A program made the translations under genes and the position numbers. From positions 23,060 through 87,059 of IMG/VR virus record IMGVR_UViG_3300009081_000001: DNA of 64,000 nucleotides, one strand, 5' to 3'. Source of the stretch: a virus. How positions within the stretch are numbered: position 1 is the first letter of the stretch; each line of letters starts with the position of its first letter. The notes under the pieces are model-generated. The model worked only from the letters and a program-made list of their open reading frames with translations. It ran no database searches and was not told the origin of the DNA. Positions 12,886 to 19,787 of this stretch are shown piece after piece.

Positions 12886-13075
12886 GTTTATCCTTATCAA
12901 GCTGCCTACCAACATGAGTAGGGCAGAGCTGGAAGAGGAAGTGGCCCGGTTCATGGGCCACTTTTACTTTCCCGATGCGGAACAGCCCCTTGTGCTCACC
13001 GACGAGCATTTCATTGAGGTATGGCACATGGATAGCATGTTTGGTCCCGGTGCCCATCCCCTGGTGAGCGCGTAG
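12875..13075 (+). CDS. Hypothetical protein (66 aa)
   Basis: Begins MDPKFILIKLPTNMSRAELEEEV, a strand followed by a helix; no family recognised. Ribosome site AAAGGAGGAAGACT. Ends two bases before a palindrome copy and then the terminator at 13096. Confidence 0.55.
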   Translation: MDPKFILIKLPTNMSRAELEEEVARFMGHFYFPDAEQPLVLTDEHFIEVWHMDSMFGPGAHPLVSA

Positions 13076-13076
13076 T

Positions 13077-13091
13077 ATTTCCGTCGGAAAT
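13077..13091. repeat. 15-bp palindrome, copy 14
   Basis: Perfect, between the 12875 gene and the terminator at 13096. Confidence 0.95.
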
Positions 13092-13095
13092 GCGT

Positions 13096-13128
13096 GAGGG
13101 CCGGGACTCCTGGCAAATCCCGGCCCTC
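13096..13128. terminator. GGGCCGGGA terminator hairpin (possibly bidirectional)
   Basis: GAGGGCCGGGA (13096-13106) pairs perfectly with TCCCGGCCCTC (13118-13128). It ends the rightward gene block; read leftward it would end the short RNA from the 13154 promoter. Same stem sequence as at 44956. Confidence 0.75.
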
Positions 13129-13147
13129 TAGAGAAAGGAGGATGGAC
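13096..13147 (-). ncRNA. Putative short antisense RNA 1
   Basis: Transcription from the 13154 promoter would start near 13147 and meet the hairpin at 13128-13096 after about 20 nt, giving a roughly 50-nt RNA. Its 5' end reads CAUCCUCCUUUCUC, complementary to a GAGAAAGGAGGAUG ribosome site. Only a promoter and a hairpin support it. Confidence 0.35.
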
Positions 13148-13153
13148 ACCTAG

Positions 13154-13182
13154 AGTATATCACTCCACCGTTCAGAAGTCAA
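13154..13182 (-). promoter_or_regulatory. Leftward promoter, short RNA 1
   Basis: TTGACT (13182-13177), 17 bp, TATACT (13159-13154) on the minus strand. The spacer begins TCTGAACG, as in the switch promoter at 14460. Confidence 0.65.
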
Positions 13183-13198
13183 GTACACGGTTCATATA

Positions 13199-13284
13199 AA
13201 TGGAAAGGGCCGGTATCACTTCCCTCGCAAGAATAAGAAGCACCGGCCCTCTCCTATTCAGTTGTAGAACATACGCTCACCAGT
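13199..13284 (-). ncRNA. Putative short antisense RNA 2
   Basis: From a start near 13284 the transcript reaches the stem AGGGCCGGT/ACCGGCCCT (13206-13214, 13242-13250) and then TTTCCATTTAT, about 85 nt in all. No open frame. It has the same design as short RNA 1. Confidence 0.4.
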
Positions 13285-13290
13285 GCTGCT

Positions 13291-13319
13291 AGTATAGCAG
13301 ACTACAATTCAGAAGTCAA
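13291..13319 (-). promoter_or_regulatory. Leftward promoter, short RNA 2
   Basis: TTGACT (13319-13314), 17 bp, TATACT (13296-13291). The spacer begins TCTGAA. It ends eleven bases before the ssb start and points away from it. Confidence 0.65.
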
Positions 13320-13329
13320 GGAGAGAGAT

Positions 13330-13689
13330 ATGAACTATCAGAAAACAACCATCGTTGGCAACCTGGGTGCAAAGCCCGAGCTGCGCTACACGACAGAGGG
13401 TAAACCCGTCTGCAAGTTCTCCGTTGCCGTCAACCAGAAGTCCGGCGAGCAGAAGTTTACCACTTGGTATAAGGTGGTGACGTGGAACGGCTTGGCCGAA
13501 GACTGTGCCAAGTACCTTGAGAAAGGCCAGAACGTCCTTGTCGAAGGCCGCGTACAGGTTGAAGTATGGGCAGATAAGGTGTCCCAAGAGCCAAGGGGGA
13601 GCCTGGTTCTTACGAGCAACAATGTCGAGTTTGGTGAGAAGTCGAAGGGTGGTGTGGCAGGAACAGAGCCAGAAGAGATGCCTTTCTAG
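13330..13689 (+). CDS. ssb: Single-stranded DNA-binding protein
   Basis: 119 residues. The OB-fold of bacterial SSB is clear: KTTIVGNLGAKPELRYT at the start, CKFSVAVN, TTWYKVVTWNGLAEDCAKYLEKG and LVEGRVQVEVW. The usual acidic tip is present as EPEEMPF, ending in the PF pair that docks partner proteins. It coats single strands during replication and recombination and would work with the helicase and recombination proteins downstream. Ribosome site AAGGAGAGAGAT. It has no obvious private promoter; it is shorter than host SSBs because the linker is reduced. Confidence 0.95.
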   Translation: MNYQKTTIVGNLGAKPELRYTTEGKPVCKFSVAVNQKSGEQKFTTWYKVVTWNGLAEDCAKYLEKGQNVLVEGRVQVEVWADKVSQEPRGSLVLTSNNVEFGEKSKGGVAGTEPEEMPF

Positions 13690-13919
13690 TGGTCGATGGG
13701 AACCGGGATGGGAACAGCCAACACCTGTTTGATCTCATCTACCAGGGTGGGATCAGAGACAAACAGCGGGCTCTTTCCATCCCAAGCCATCAGCCCCGCA
13801 AAGCACCGTTGCAGCAGAGAAAGGGGGTCTGTCCGTCGATGCTGCAACATATCCAGAATGTAACGTGCTGTGCGGGGGCTATCGCACAATGCCGACAATG
13901 CGATAATACAGTCTTCCAT
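13686..13919 (-). CDS. Hypothetical protein (77 aa), convergent with ssb
   Basis: Leftward, overlapping the last four bases of ssb. ATG at 13919 has GGAG eight bases upstream, and a good promoter lies at 13950-13978. The product starts MEDCIIALSALCDSPRTARY and looks mostly helical. It is adjacent to the repressor and may belong to the lysogenic transcript; function unknown. Confidence 0.55.
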   Translation of the reverse strand: MEDCIIALSALCDSPRTARYILDMLQHRRTDPLSLLQRCFAGLMAWDGKSPLFVSDPTLVDEIKQVLAVPIPVPIDH

Positions 13920-13949
13920 GCAATCTCCACTACGAGTAAGATGGATGAC

Positions 13950-13978
13950 ATTATACCACACAACCTTATGACATGCAA
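13950..13978 (-). promoter_or_regulatory. Leftward promoter for the 13919 gene
   Basis: TTGCAT (13978-13973), 17 bp, TATAAT (13955-13950), with TGG before the -10. It lies between the repressor stop and the 13919 gene, so that gene can be expressed separately. Confidence 0.7.
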
Positions 13979-13994
13979 GTCAGAACAAATGTGC

Positions 13995-14387
13995 CTACGC
14001 CTCAATCTCCTCTTCAACCGTGATCTCGCTCACGAACGCGGTAAGGGAGCGGATAGCCATAAGGTACTGCTTGCGAGCAGCCGGTGTCATCTTCGCTAGT
14101 ATCCGTTCTGCCTCATTCAGCGTGGCAATAGTGGCGGGGTCTGCGTTTCTCACATCAACGTGGGGAGGCAGCAGACCGGCCAACTGGTAGACGTAGAAGA
14201 CAGAGACTTCAAAGAAGTCGGCTATCCTCTGTAACGTCTCATGCTGCGGAACGTGGCCCTTGGTCATAATGTATGACACATTGGCCTTGGGTATGTTAGC
14301 CTCTTTGCTGAACTCTGCTTGGGACATTTCGCGGCGGTCCAACTGCTGCGAAATCCACTCTGACAGTGGTGTGCTGTACGTCGCCAT
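13995..14387 (-). CDS. XRE-family helix-turn-helix repressor
   Basis: 130 residues from the ATG at 14387 (GAAAGAGAGA upstream); the frame runs further up through the promoter. Residues 17-66 are a lambda-repressor-type domain: MSQAEFSKEANIPKANVSYIM as helix-turn-helix, then LQRIADFFEVSVFYVYQLAG. The C-terminal half is helical and acidic, without a LexA-type peptidase. It is transcribed away from a ribbon-helix-helix gene across a 140-bp region with back-to-back promoters and inverted repeats, the layout of a phage immunity switch, so it is the likely lysogeny repressor. Which of the two DNA motifs in this genome it binds is not settled; the GTTCAG/CTGAAC sites beside it are the best guess. 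Confidence 0.85.
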   Translation of the reverse strand: MATYSTPLSEWISQQLDRREMSQAEFSKEANIPKANVSYIMTKGHVPQHETLQRIADFFEVSVFYVYQLAGLLPPHVDVRNADPATIATLNEAERILAKMTPAARKQYLMAIRSLTAFVSEITVEEEIEA

Positions 14388-14419
14388 TCTCTCTTTCCCC
14401 CGGTCATTCGATTGCTCAC

Positions 14420-14448
14420 AGTATATCACGTCAGTGTACAAATGTCAA
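14420..14448 (-). promoter_or_regulatory. Repressor promoter (leftward)
   Basis: TTGACA (14448-14443), 17 bp, TATACT (14425-14420). Its -35 box is 11 bp from the -35 box of the rightward promoter. Confidence 0.85.
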
Positions 14449-14459
14449 GAAACTGGGTA

Positions 14460-14488
14460 TTGACATCTGAACGATTGTATGGTAAACT
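14460..14488 (+). promoter_or_regulatory. Rightward early promoter of the switch
   Basis: TTGACA (14460-14465), 17 bp, TAAACT (14483-14488). CTGAACG lies directly after the -35 box. Confidence 0.85.
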
Positions 14489-14489
14489 A

Positions 14490-14509
14490 GCGTTCAGTGG
14501 TCTGAACGC
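14490..14509 (+). promoter_or_regulatory. 20-bp inverted-repeat operator at the switch
   Basis: GCGTTCAG TGGT CTGAACGC is a perfect 8-4-8 inverted repeat covering the expected transcript start. A second site, GGTTCAGAACC (14518-14528), touches the ATG of the next gene. Confidence 0.75.
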
Positions 14510-14517
14510 GGAAAGGT

Positions 14518-14528
14518 GGTTCAGAACC
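14518..14528 (+). promoter_or_regulatory. GGTTCAGAACC site at the start of the RHH gene
   Basis: An 11-bp near-perfect palindrome ending one base before the ATG at 14529, of the same family as the sites at 7812 and 21964. Confidence 0.6.
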
Positions 14529-14669
14529 ATGAGTAAGAGACTCTATGCTGATGTGGATGAGGCCCTACACAGGGCGGTGAAGTCCAAGGCTGCAAGTGAG
14601 GGCAAGACAATCTCCGAAGTGGTGGAACAGAAGATGCGTGAGTATCTACAAGAGAAGAAGGAGAGCTAG
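14529..14669 (+). CDS. Ribbon-helix-helix (Arc/CopG-like) DNA-binding protein
   Basis: 46 residues, the size of P22 Arc. MSKRLYADVDEALHRAVKSKA is a ribbon strand plus first helix; SEGKTISEVVEQKMREYLQEKK is the turn and second helix. Such proteins bind as dimers to paired inverted sites. It is the first gene of the rightward transcript, opposite the XRE repressor, so it occupies the Cro or antirepressor position. The ATG at 14529 is chosen because the longer frame runs through the promoter. Confidence 0.8.
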   Translation: MSKRLYADVDEALHRAVKSKAASEGKTISEVVEQKMREYLQEKKES

Positions 14670-14670
14670 G

Positions 14671-15003
14671 ATGAAGACTCACAAGACAAACCCGCGTCTA
14701 GAGATTTGGTCAAAGGGAGGTTGGTTCAGCACCGTAGACAGGCAAATGGAGCAGGCCATGCTCGACCTGAAAGAGCTAGAACGGCACCTAAACGAACATG
14801 CAATGCTCGTAGGTTTCGAGTCACAGGTGCAGTGCGACTATGAGTACGAGTGTGAGATTTGTGGCTACACACATACTGAGAGGGAGCGCATTCGCAAGTG
14901 TGCCTGCGGTGCCGATGTTTGCAACAACTGCGGGTATCTCTCCGAGGATGATACCCAGTGGCTTTGCGAGAAGTGCTTTAAGGCTCAGTACAAGGAGGAC
15001 TAA
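14671..15003 (+). CDS. Hypothetical protein with multi-cysteine zinc domain (110 aa)
   Basis: ATG at 14671 after AAGGAGAGCTAGG. A helical N-terminal half (DRQMEQAMLDLKELERHLNEH) is followed by about 50 residues with CEICGY, CACGADVCNNCGY and CEKCF: eight or nine cysteines, enough for two zinc ions in a cross-braced or double-ribbon fold. Function unknown. Sits between the RHH gene and the TOPRIM gene in one operon. Confidence 0.6.
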   Translation: MKTHKTNPRLEIWSKGGWFSTVDRQMEQAMLDLKELERHLNEHAMLVGFESQVQCDYEYECEICGYTHTERERIRKCACGADVCNNCGYLSEDDTQWLCEKCFKAQYKED

Positions 15004-15005
15004 GC

Positions 15006-16646
15006 ATGGACAAGGCAACACTGTACGCCCTGGATAACAACTGGACCATCGATATGCTGAACGCCATGAACGGCGACCTGTTTGCCAGCCTGGGTATCAA
15101 CCCCTGGTATCCAGAAGACTGGGCAGAGAACCCGGTCAACCATATCCTCAAGAATGACAACCTTTGGGAGCGCCTGTCTAGTATGGAGGGTGTGTCTGGT
15201 GTGTCCCTGGTTCGTGCCCAAGTCATCTGCCAGCAGCTTATGTGGAACTTTGGGCGGTTCGGTAAGGGACCAGAAGGGGATGGACTGCCCAAGACGCTGC
15301 GCAAGCTGTGGTATGCGGGGCACAAGGAAGCCCTGCAGTACATTAGCAAGCTGCTTGACGTGTGGCGGAACAAAGAGAGCGGGCAGATGAATGACGTGAG
15401 TGCCAATGCCTGCATGTCCACCGTCTACGGTGAGTTTGTGGATACCCGCCTTGTCACCTACCTGGATATGTTCGTCAAGGATGGGAGCCGCCAGTTTGAA
15501 GTGTTCTCCGTCTACAACCGCTTGCCCAACCCTCTCTCTAATATCGTCTTCTGCATCGAGAAGGATGCGGCCTATGAGGACTGCGTGAGGATTGCCAAGG
15601 CGTTAGGGGCAGCTTGTGCCCTCTCCGGTGGTGGTAAGATGGGCAAGGCTGGCACCGAGAACATGGTACGCCAAGCCCTATCCAGTTGGTACAAGACCGA
15701 GACGCCCGGTGATCTGGTTACGGAAGAGAATCCCTGCTATGTCCTGGTGATCAGCGATTGGGACTATGATGGGGAGAGCGTTATTGCCCCTACCTTTGTC
15801 GAGCAGATGCGCCGGTACATTCCCGACGACAAGATGAACTGGTGCCGCGTCGGTATCAAGCCTGAACAGGTAGAAAGACTAGGCCACGACCTGTTGAGCA
15901 AGGCATATCAGGTGAAGTACCACGTCAACAGCGCCTATACCCGGTGGTGCCAGGCCAACGCCATCTTTGACATCAGCGGCGAGGCATACCAGGGAGAAGA
16001 GGAGTTTGACCGGGTTGTGGACCAGGCCAAGTATCTCTCCCCTACACTGGGCTATGCTCTACGGGACAACGGCCATGTGCTCAAGCACGATACCCTCAAG
16101 ACCATCTTTGAGCTGTGCCCGCCCCTTGGCTATGAGCTGGATGCCCTCAAGCGTGTTGAGTACGCCGAGCTGATTGTTGAGGGCTTGCTGACCATGATTT
16201 CCTGGGATGACCTGATTGATGCCCTCTCTCGCAAGGCATGGAGCAATCCAAGCGAAGTGACCGAGAGCTTGGTTCAGGCCGTGCTTGCAGACAACGAGGA
16301 CTATCAATCCCTGGACCAGCACATTACCGAGCTACGGGCACAGTTTGAGGCGCTGATTGCAGACCTGGAAGGGAAGAAGGGAGACTTTGAGAGCACAGTA
16401 CGCGCCGAGATCGAGCCCCTGGTGAATATCTGGAAGGACGATGAGCGCATTGCAGAGAAGGATCCGGTGCCCTCACAAGACGCTATGGCTGCTCATCTAC
16501 GCCAAGTGAGCGCCTGGGACCACTGGCAACCATTCAATCACTGGGACCGCAACGGTGCCCACGGTGAAGTGGTCGAAGATGAAGAGGAAGAGACGCTAAC
16601 CGACCTGCGAAACCGGCCTCTCTACTTTGACCGGGTGACGTTCTAG
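15006..16646 (+). CDS. TOPRIM-domain protein resembling Spo11/topoisomerase VI subunit A
   Basis: 546 residues. The middle carries the two TOPRIM signatures: a glutamate in VFCIEKDAAYEDC (E185) and an acidic DxD in VLVISDWDYDGESVI (D251, D253), with LSGGGKMGKAGTENMVRQAL between them. That order and spacing is like the A subunit of topoisomerase VI/Spo11 rather than DnaG. Whether the active-site tyrosine domain is present cannot be judged by eye; FGRFGKG and ACMSTVYGEF lie upstream. The C-terminal 150 residues include a coiled-coil-like segment. It is a long early gene with ribosome site AAGGAGGACTAAGC, ending at the terminator at 16651. A role in DNA cleavage, priming or topology is likely; which one is open. 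Confidence 0.65.
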   Translation: MDKATLYALDNNWTIDMLNAMNGDLFASLGINPWYPEDWAENPVNHILKNDNLWERLSSMEGVSGVSLVRAQVICQQLMWNFGRFGKGPEGDGLPKTLRKLWYAGHKEALQYISKLLDVWRNKESGQMNDVSANACMSTVYGEFVDTRLVTYLDMFVKDGSRQFEVFSVYNRLPNPLSNIVFCIEKDAAYEDCVRIAKALGAACALSGGGKMGKAGTENMVRQALSSWYKTETPGDLVTEENPCYVLVISDWDYDGESVIAPTFVEQMRRYIPDDKMNWCRVGIKPEQVERLGHDLLSKAYQVKYHVNSAYTRWCQANAIFDISGEAYQGEEEFDRVVDQAKYLSPTLGYALRDNGHVLKHDTLKTIFELCPPLGYELDALKRVEYAELIVEGLLTMISWDDLIDALSRKAWSNPSEVTESLVQAVLADNEDYQSLDQHITELRAQFEALIADLEGKKGDFESTVRAEIEPLVNIWKDDERIAEKDPVPSQDAMAAHLRQVSAWDHWQPFNHWDRNGAHGEVVEDEEEETLTDLRNRPLYFDRVTF

Positions 16647-16650
16647 GTAA

Positions 16651-16681
16651 GTGGGGGAGAGTGCCCCTGACTCTCCCCCAC
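16651..16681 (+). terminator. 12-bp stem hairpin after the TOPRIM gene
   Basis: GTGGGGGAGAGT (16651-16662) and ACTCTCCCCCAC (16670-16681) pair perfectly around GCCCCTG. There is no T-run; a palindrome copy begins at the very next base. Confidence 0.7.
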
Positions 16682-16696
16682 ATTTCCGACGGAAAT
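16682..16696. repeat. 15-bp palindrome, copy 15
   Basis: Perfect, abutting the 16651-16681 hairpin, 16 bp before the 16713 start. Confidence 0.95.
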
Positions 16697-16712
16697 AGGA
16701 GGGAGGGACAGA

Positions 16713-16934
16713 ATGAACCAGATGATTTGGAAATTGCGTGAGATGTTAGTACGGAACACGCAGGAACCCTGGTTGGTGGCAGATACCATGAAGTACATGG
16801 CCGAAGTGAAAGAGGCCAACCTTGACGATCTCGCTTGGCTGCTGGCATCGAATGAGTATGGCTGTCACTACAATGACGTGAAGGGGCTGATTGATCTTCT
16901 TTCCAAGTACTTGAGCAAGAAGGAGGAAGGATAG
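16713..16934 (+). CDS. Hypothetical helical protein (73 aa)
   Basis: Starts MNQMIWKLREMLV after AGGAGGGAGGGACAG, 17 bp past a palindrome copy. All-helical, amphipathic, ends KKEEG. No family recognised. Confidence 0.6.
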   Translation: MNQMIWKLREMLVRNTQEPWLVADTMKYMAEVKEANLDDLAWLLASNEYGCHYNDVKGLIDLLSKYLSKKEEG

Positions 16935-16935
16935 G

Positions 16936-17085
16936 ATGGACAAAAAAGAAGAACACTTGCACGAATGGGAAACCGTGCCCGGTTGGGGCGTCGTCGTTGG
17001 CGTGAGCAAGTGCAAAACCTGTGGCAAGGTGAGCAGGACCAGCGACTTTCCTACGGTTGAGAAGAAACAGCGCAAGGAGGACTAG
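16936..17085 (+). CDS. Small protein with one CxxC (49 aa)
   Basis: Found by hand: ATG at 16936 just after the previous stop, with GGAGGAAGGATAGG upstream. MDKKEEHLHEWETVPGW, then KCKTCGKV: half of a zinc ribbon whose other ligands could be the histidines near the start. Ends in GGAGGACTAGCC, the ribosome site of the methyltransferase gene. Unknown function. Confidence 0.5.
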   Translation: MDKKEEHLHEWETVPGWGVVVGVSKCKTCGKVSRTSDFPTVEKKQRKED

Positions 17086-17087
17086 CC

Positions 17088-18377
17088 ATGCAGTGGATCT
17101 ACTTTCTTGACCGTGATTGGACGTGGGCCAAGTTTGATGACAAGCCGCCAGAAGAGATCCGCAACACCATGAAGGAGCGTTGGGAAGCACGGTGGGGCCG
17201 TAAGAAGGAAGCATGGTATATCCAGAAAGAAGTCTCCCCCGTAGAGATGACCGAGGTTCTTGGACAGCCGCTTGGCGTGGTTGAGGGCCGTGCCCCTACG
17301 TCTACCTGGAGGTATTGCATGGAGATCGTTCAGCTTGGCTTGCCGATGATCGAGGTTCCCGTTTCAGAGATTGTGCCGCCCGTTGTCACCCCCAAGTCTA
17401 TTTCCGTCGGAAATGGGAATGGACACCTGATTGAGAAGCTGCGCGTCATGGCCGATAGGATGCAGAAGGAGATTGACGACAAGAACCGGCCCATGACACA
17501 GAACCCTACTCCCAAGCGCATGAGGGAGCTTGCCAGTCGTCGCCACGATGGGGCTAACCTTATGAGAGGACAGGCAGCTATGAGGGCTATGGCCGATGCC
17601 CTGGAGATGGGTACTCTGCCTGATATCCTCAAGGACGTGGCAAAGGGCACCAAGGGCAACATTCTCTCCCTGGTGCACACATTGTGGCGGAGTGATGGCT
17701 ACTATGAAGGGGGTGATTCTGGAGAGTACGCTGATACCAGTCCCGAGGGCCAGGCGTTGCAGGCTCTCATCAATGGCACTGGCCCAAGCAAGGAAGCACT
17801 TGAGCTTGAGCGCCTGGAGCAGAAGGCAAAGCTGATGGTAGGGCAGGTGCCGGGATTCTACCCTACACCGAGGGCCATTGTAGAACGACTGATTGAATCC
17901 GCCTACCTCTATCCTGATGGACTGACCGTTATCGAGCCCTCTGCAGGCAGTGGTGCTATTGCTGACGTGATCCGTGAGTTGCATCCTGGGTGCAAGCTGG
18001 ACGTGTGCGAGTGGAACTCTACGCTATGCAATCTCTTGGAGAAGAAAGGCCATAGTGTTGTAGGGCAGGATTGTATGGTGCTTGATGGGGTGTGGGACCG
18101 GGTTTTGATGAATCCCCCGTTTGAGAATAAGCAGGATCTCAAACACGTCAAACGCCTCTATGAGAACAATCTTGTACAAGGTGGTGCGTTGGTATCGGTG
18201 ATGGCTTATAGTGGGCATGATGACATTGCGGAGTGCTTTGAGTGGATGGAGAAGCGGTTCAGCGGTTGGCTGGATGACAAGGACTGGGATGCCCTACTGT
18301 TTCCCCGCGATGCCTTTAAGGAAAGCGGGACTGGTGTTGCTACCTGTGGCCTGATTCTACGCAAGAGGGAGGAATGA
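17088..18377 (+). CDS. DNA adenine N6-methyltransferase, type I/gamma-like
   Basis: 429 residues. The catalytic part is at 255-429: FYPTP (258-262), motif I VIEPSAGSGAI (281-291) for S-adenosylmethionine, and motif IV NPPF (342-345) for amino-methylation of adenine. Residues 1-250 are an N-terminal region with no known domain; the palindrome at 17400-17414 inserts SISVGNGNG near residue 105, probably in a flexible linker. No restriction partner is next to it, so it may protect phage DNA from host enzymes or mark it for regulation. Overlaps the next gene by 4 bp. Confidence 0.85.
   Translation: MQWIYFLDRDWTWAKFDDKPPEEIRNTMKERWEARWGRKKEAWYIQKEVSPVEMTEVLGQPLGVVEGRAPTSTWRYCMEIVQLGLPMIEVPVSEIVPPVVTPKSISVGNGNGHLIEKLRVMADRMQKEIDDKNRPMTQNPTPKRMRELASRRHDGANLMRGQAAMRAMADALEMGTLPDILKDVAKGTKGNILSLVHTLWRSDGYYEGGDSGEYADTSPEGQALQALINGTGPSKEALELERLEQKAKLMVGQVPGFYPTPRAIVERLIESAYLYPDGLTVIEPSAGSGAIADVIRELHPGCKLDVCEWNSTLCNLLEKKGHSVVGQDCMVLDGVWDRVLMNPPFENKQDLKHVKRLYENNLVQGGALVSVMAYSGHDDIAECFEWMEKRFSGWLDDKDWDALLFPRDAFKESGTGVATCGLILRKREE
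17400..17414. repeat. 15-bp palindrome, copy 16
   Basis: Perfect, inside the methyltransferase gene (ISVGN). Confidence 0.95.
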
Positions 18378-18589
18378 TGACCTTTGACGAGTACGAGAGC
18401 GAGGATATTGACTATCTCTGTGACTTGGAGGCAGAGGCCGAAGTATACGAGCTGTACCGGGACTATCTTGGAGAAGTGAGGAAGAACAATCCCGGTGAAA
18501 GCAACGAAGTATGGGAAGAGATGGCACGAGAGATGGCAAGAGAGGCTTATGCTGATAGCCTCTCACCAGAGTGGAAAGTGAGGTACTAA
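18374..18589 (+). CDS. Acidic hypothetical protein (71 aa)
   Basis: Very acidic helical protein (DEYESEDIDYLCDLEAEAEV), coupled to the methyltransferase by a 4-bp overlap. DNA mimicry is conceivable from its charge but nothing else supports it. Confidence 0.55.
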   Translation: MMTFDEYESEDIDYLCDLEAEAEVYELYRDYLGEVRKNNPGESNEVWEEMAREMAREAYADSLSPEWKVRY

Positions 18590-18591
18590 CC

Positions 18592-18867
18592 ATGCCCGCA
18601 TTTGTTACGGTTCACCAGTTGTTGTCGAGCCCGCACGAAAAGGCATTTCTCAATGTCGAGTCGCCCTTTGGCGGCATTGGAGTATGGGGCTCTACGTACA
18701 TGAAGCCCACGATTCTGCTCAAGTCTGCGGAGGACAAGGACAGCCTCTACTTCATGTTAATGCAGTTCGAGAATGAGGGCTACATGGCGGAGTGGCTTGA
18801 GAGTAATAAGAAGCTCTACACCGTGGTTGCCAACGTCGAGAATCTCATTTCCGACAAGGAGGACTAA
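18592..18867 (+). CDS. Hypothetical protein (91 aa)
   Basis: Starts MPAFVTVHQLLSSPHEK. Mixed alpha/beta, no known motif. Near its end the DNA holds a decayed palindrome (18847-18861) translated as ISDK, showing such sites can erode. Confidence 0.55.
   Translation: MPAFVTVHQLLSSPHEKAFLNVESPFGGIGVWGSTYMKPTILLKSAEDKDSLYFMLMQFENEGYMAEWLESNKKLYTVVANVENLISDKED
18847..18861. repeat. Decayed palindrome copy
   Basis: ATTTCCGACAAGGAG: left arm intact, right arm lost where the next ribosome site lies. Confidence 0.5.
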
Positions 18868-18869
18868 CC

Positions 18870-19025
18870 ATGAAGTGTATCATGTGCAACCAGAGAGAAG
18901 CAAGGCGGGATAGTACCCTGTGTGACGTGTGCTTTAAGAGGCCATGGATGGAGCAGATTCATGCTCTGCTGGCCGTTCTGAATGCACAAGCCAAGGTGGC
19001 CTGGAAGGAGAAGGGCAATGGGTAG
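18870..19025 (+). CDS. Small zinc-knuckle protein (51 aa)
   Basis: ATG at 18870 after AAGGAGGACTAACC. MKCIMCNQREARRDSTLCDVCFK is one complete CxxC...CxxC ribbon, followed by a helix. Short but with an excellent start signal. Overlaps the next gene by 8 bp. Confidence 0.6.
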   Translation: MKCIMCNQREARRDSTLCDVCFKRPWMEQIHALLAVLNAQAKVAWKEKGNG

Positions 19026-19227
19026 GATGAAGGAGTTGTACATCGAGGTAGAAGAGTTGGCGTCCAAGCTCTTGATGGACCTGGGCATGGAGCCGGGCAC
19101 TGTGGCCTATGATGCCTGCTATCCTGGTGTAGTGGAGAGGCTTACCCGGTGGGTGGACCATACGTTTCTTGCTGCTGGATTTCCGACGGAAACAGTAGGA
19201 GCTTTTACCTATTCGGTGGAAGTCTAG
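19018..19227 (+). CDS. Hypothetical protein (69 aa)
   Basis: ATG at 19018 (GGAGAAGGGCA upstream), overlapping the previous stop; ATG at 19027 is the alternative. The palindrome at 19179-19193 is read in a second frame as FPTET near residue 56. No family recognised. Confidence 0.55.
   Translation: MGRMKELYIEVEELASKLLMDLGMEPGTVAYDACYPGVVERLTRWVDHTFLAAGFPTETVGAFTYSVEV
19179..19193. repeat. 15-bp palindrome, copy 17
   Basis: ATTTCCGACGGAAAC inside the 19018 gene, read as FPTET. Confidence 0.9.
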
Positions 19228-19269
19228 GCCATTAGGTGGAGTGGGTGGAGTGGGGAAAGGAAGGATAGA

Positions 19270-19587
19270 ATGGCACGGCTGATTGACTATGAGGGCAAGC
19301 TGGCCGTTGATCACGGCTGGCTCACCCGCCAGAATGAACCCGTCGAGGATAGGTGGTTGTCGGTGTCTAACATCGAGGCCAGCCGCTACCCCGTTGTGGT
19401 GGATCGCATTATCGAGTTCACTGGGAACATGGGTCGGGTTTACAATCCCAACACAAGCCAGTTCATCTACGTGGATACTACCAACTGGGAGAGCGTTGTG
19501 GTCGAGCGGCCCATCAAGAAGCCCCGCAAGGGAAAGGATTATGATTGGGTGTGGTCTGTGGGCAAATGGCGAAAGGAGTGGAAATGA
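19270..19587 (+). CDS. Hypothetical protein (105 aa)
   Basis: Starts MARLIDYEGKLAVDHGWL after AAAGGAAGGATAG. Beta-rich with a basic C-terminus (KKPRKGKDYDWVWSVGKW). Overlaps the next gene by 4 bp (ATGA). Unknown function. Confidence 0.6.
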   Translation: MARLIDYEGKLAVDHGWLTRQNEPVEDRWLSVSNIEASRYPVVVDRIIEFTGNMGRVYNPNTSQFIYVDTTNWESVVVERPIKKPRKGKDYDWVWSVGKWRKEWK

Positions 19588-19787
19588 GCGAGACACTTGC
19601 AGTCTTTCAGACAAAGGTTGGTTCCTGGTTCTACGAACGGTGTGAGGGCTCTCTTGTCCTAACAGGAGATACAGAGTTTCGCCTTGCTGGAGTCCTGGTA
19701 TCCATCGTGACAGTCACGAAGAAGCGTATCCTTTGCCAGAATAGCAGGGGGTACTATGCCTGGTTCGATAAGGAGGAGATTGCATGA
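19584..19787 (+). CDS. Small beta-rich hypothetical protein (67 aa)
   Basis: ATG at 19584 overlaps the preceding stop. MSETLAVFQTKVGSW then LVLTGDTEFRLAGVLVSIVTVTKKRILC: alternating residues suggest a small beta barrel, as in SH3- or KOW-type folds. Overlaps the next gene by 4 bp. Confidence 0.55.
   Translation: MSETLAVFQTKVGSWFYERCEGSLVLTGDTEFRLAGVLVSIVTVTKKRILCQNSRGYYAWFDKEEIA

Noticed and set aside
16534-17214. Leftward frame of 226 codons
   Set aside because: Crosses the terminator at 16651, a palindrome and two rightward genes; no ribosome site.
18934-19614. Leftward frame of 226 codons
   Set aside because: Antisense to a chain of rightward genes coupled by 4-8 bp overlaps; no start signal.
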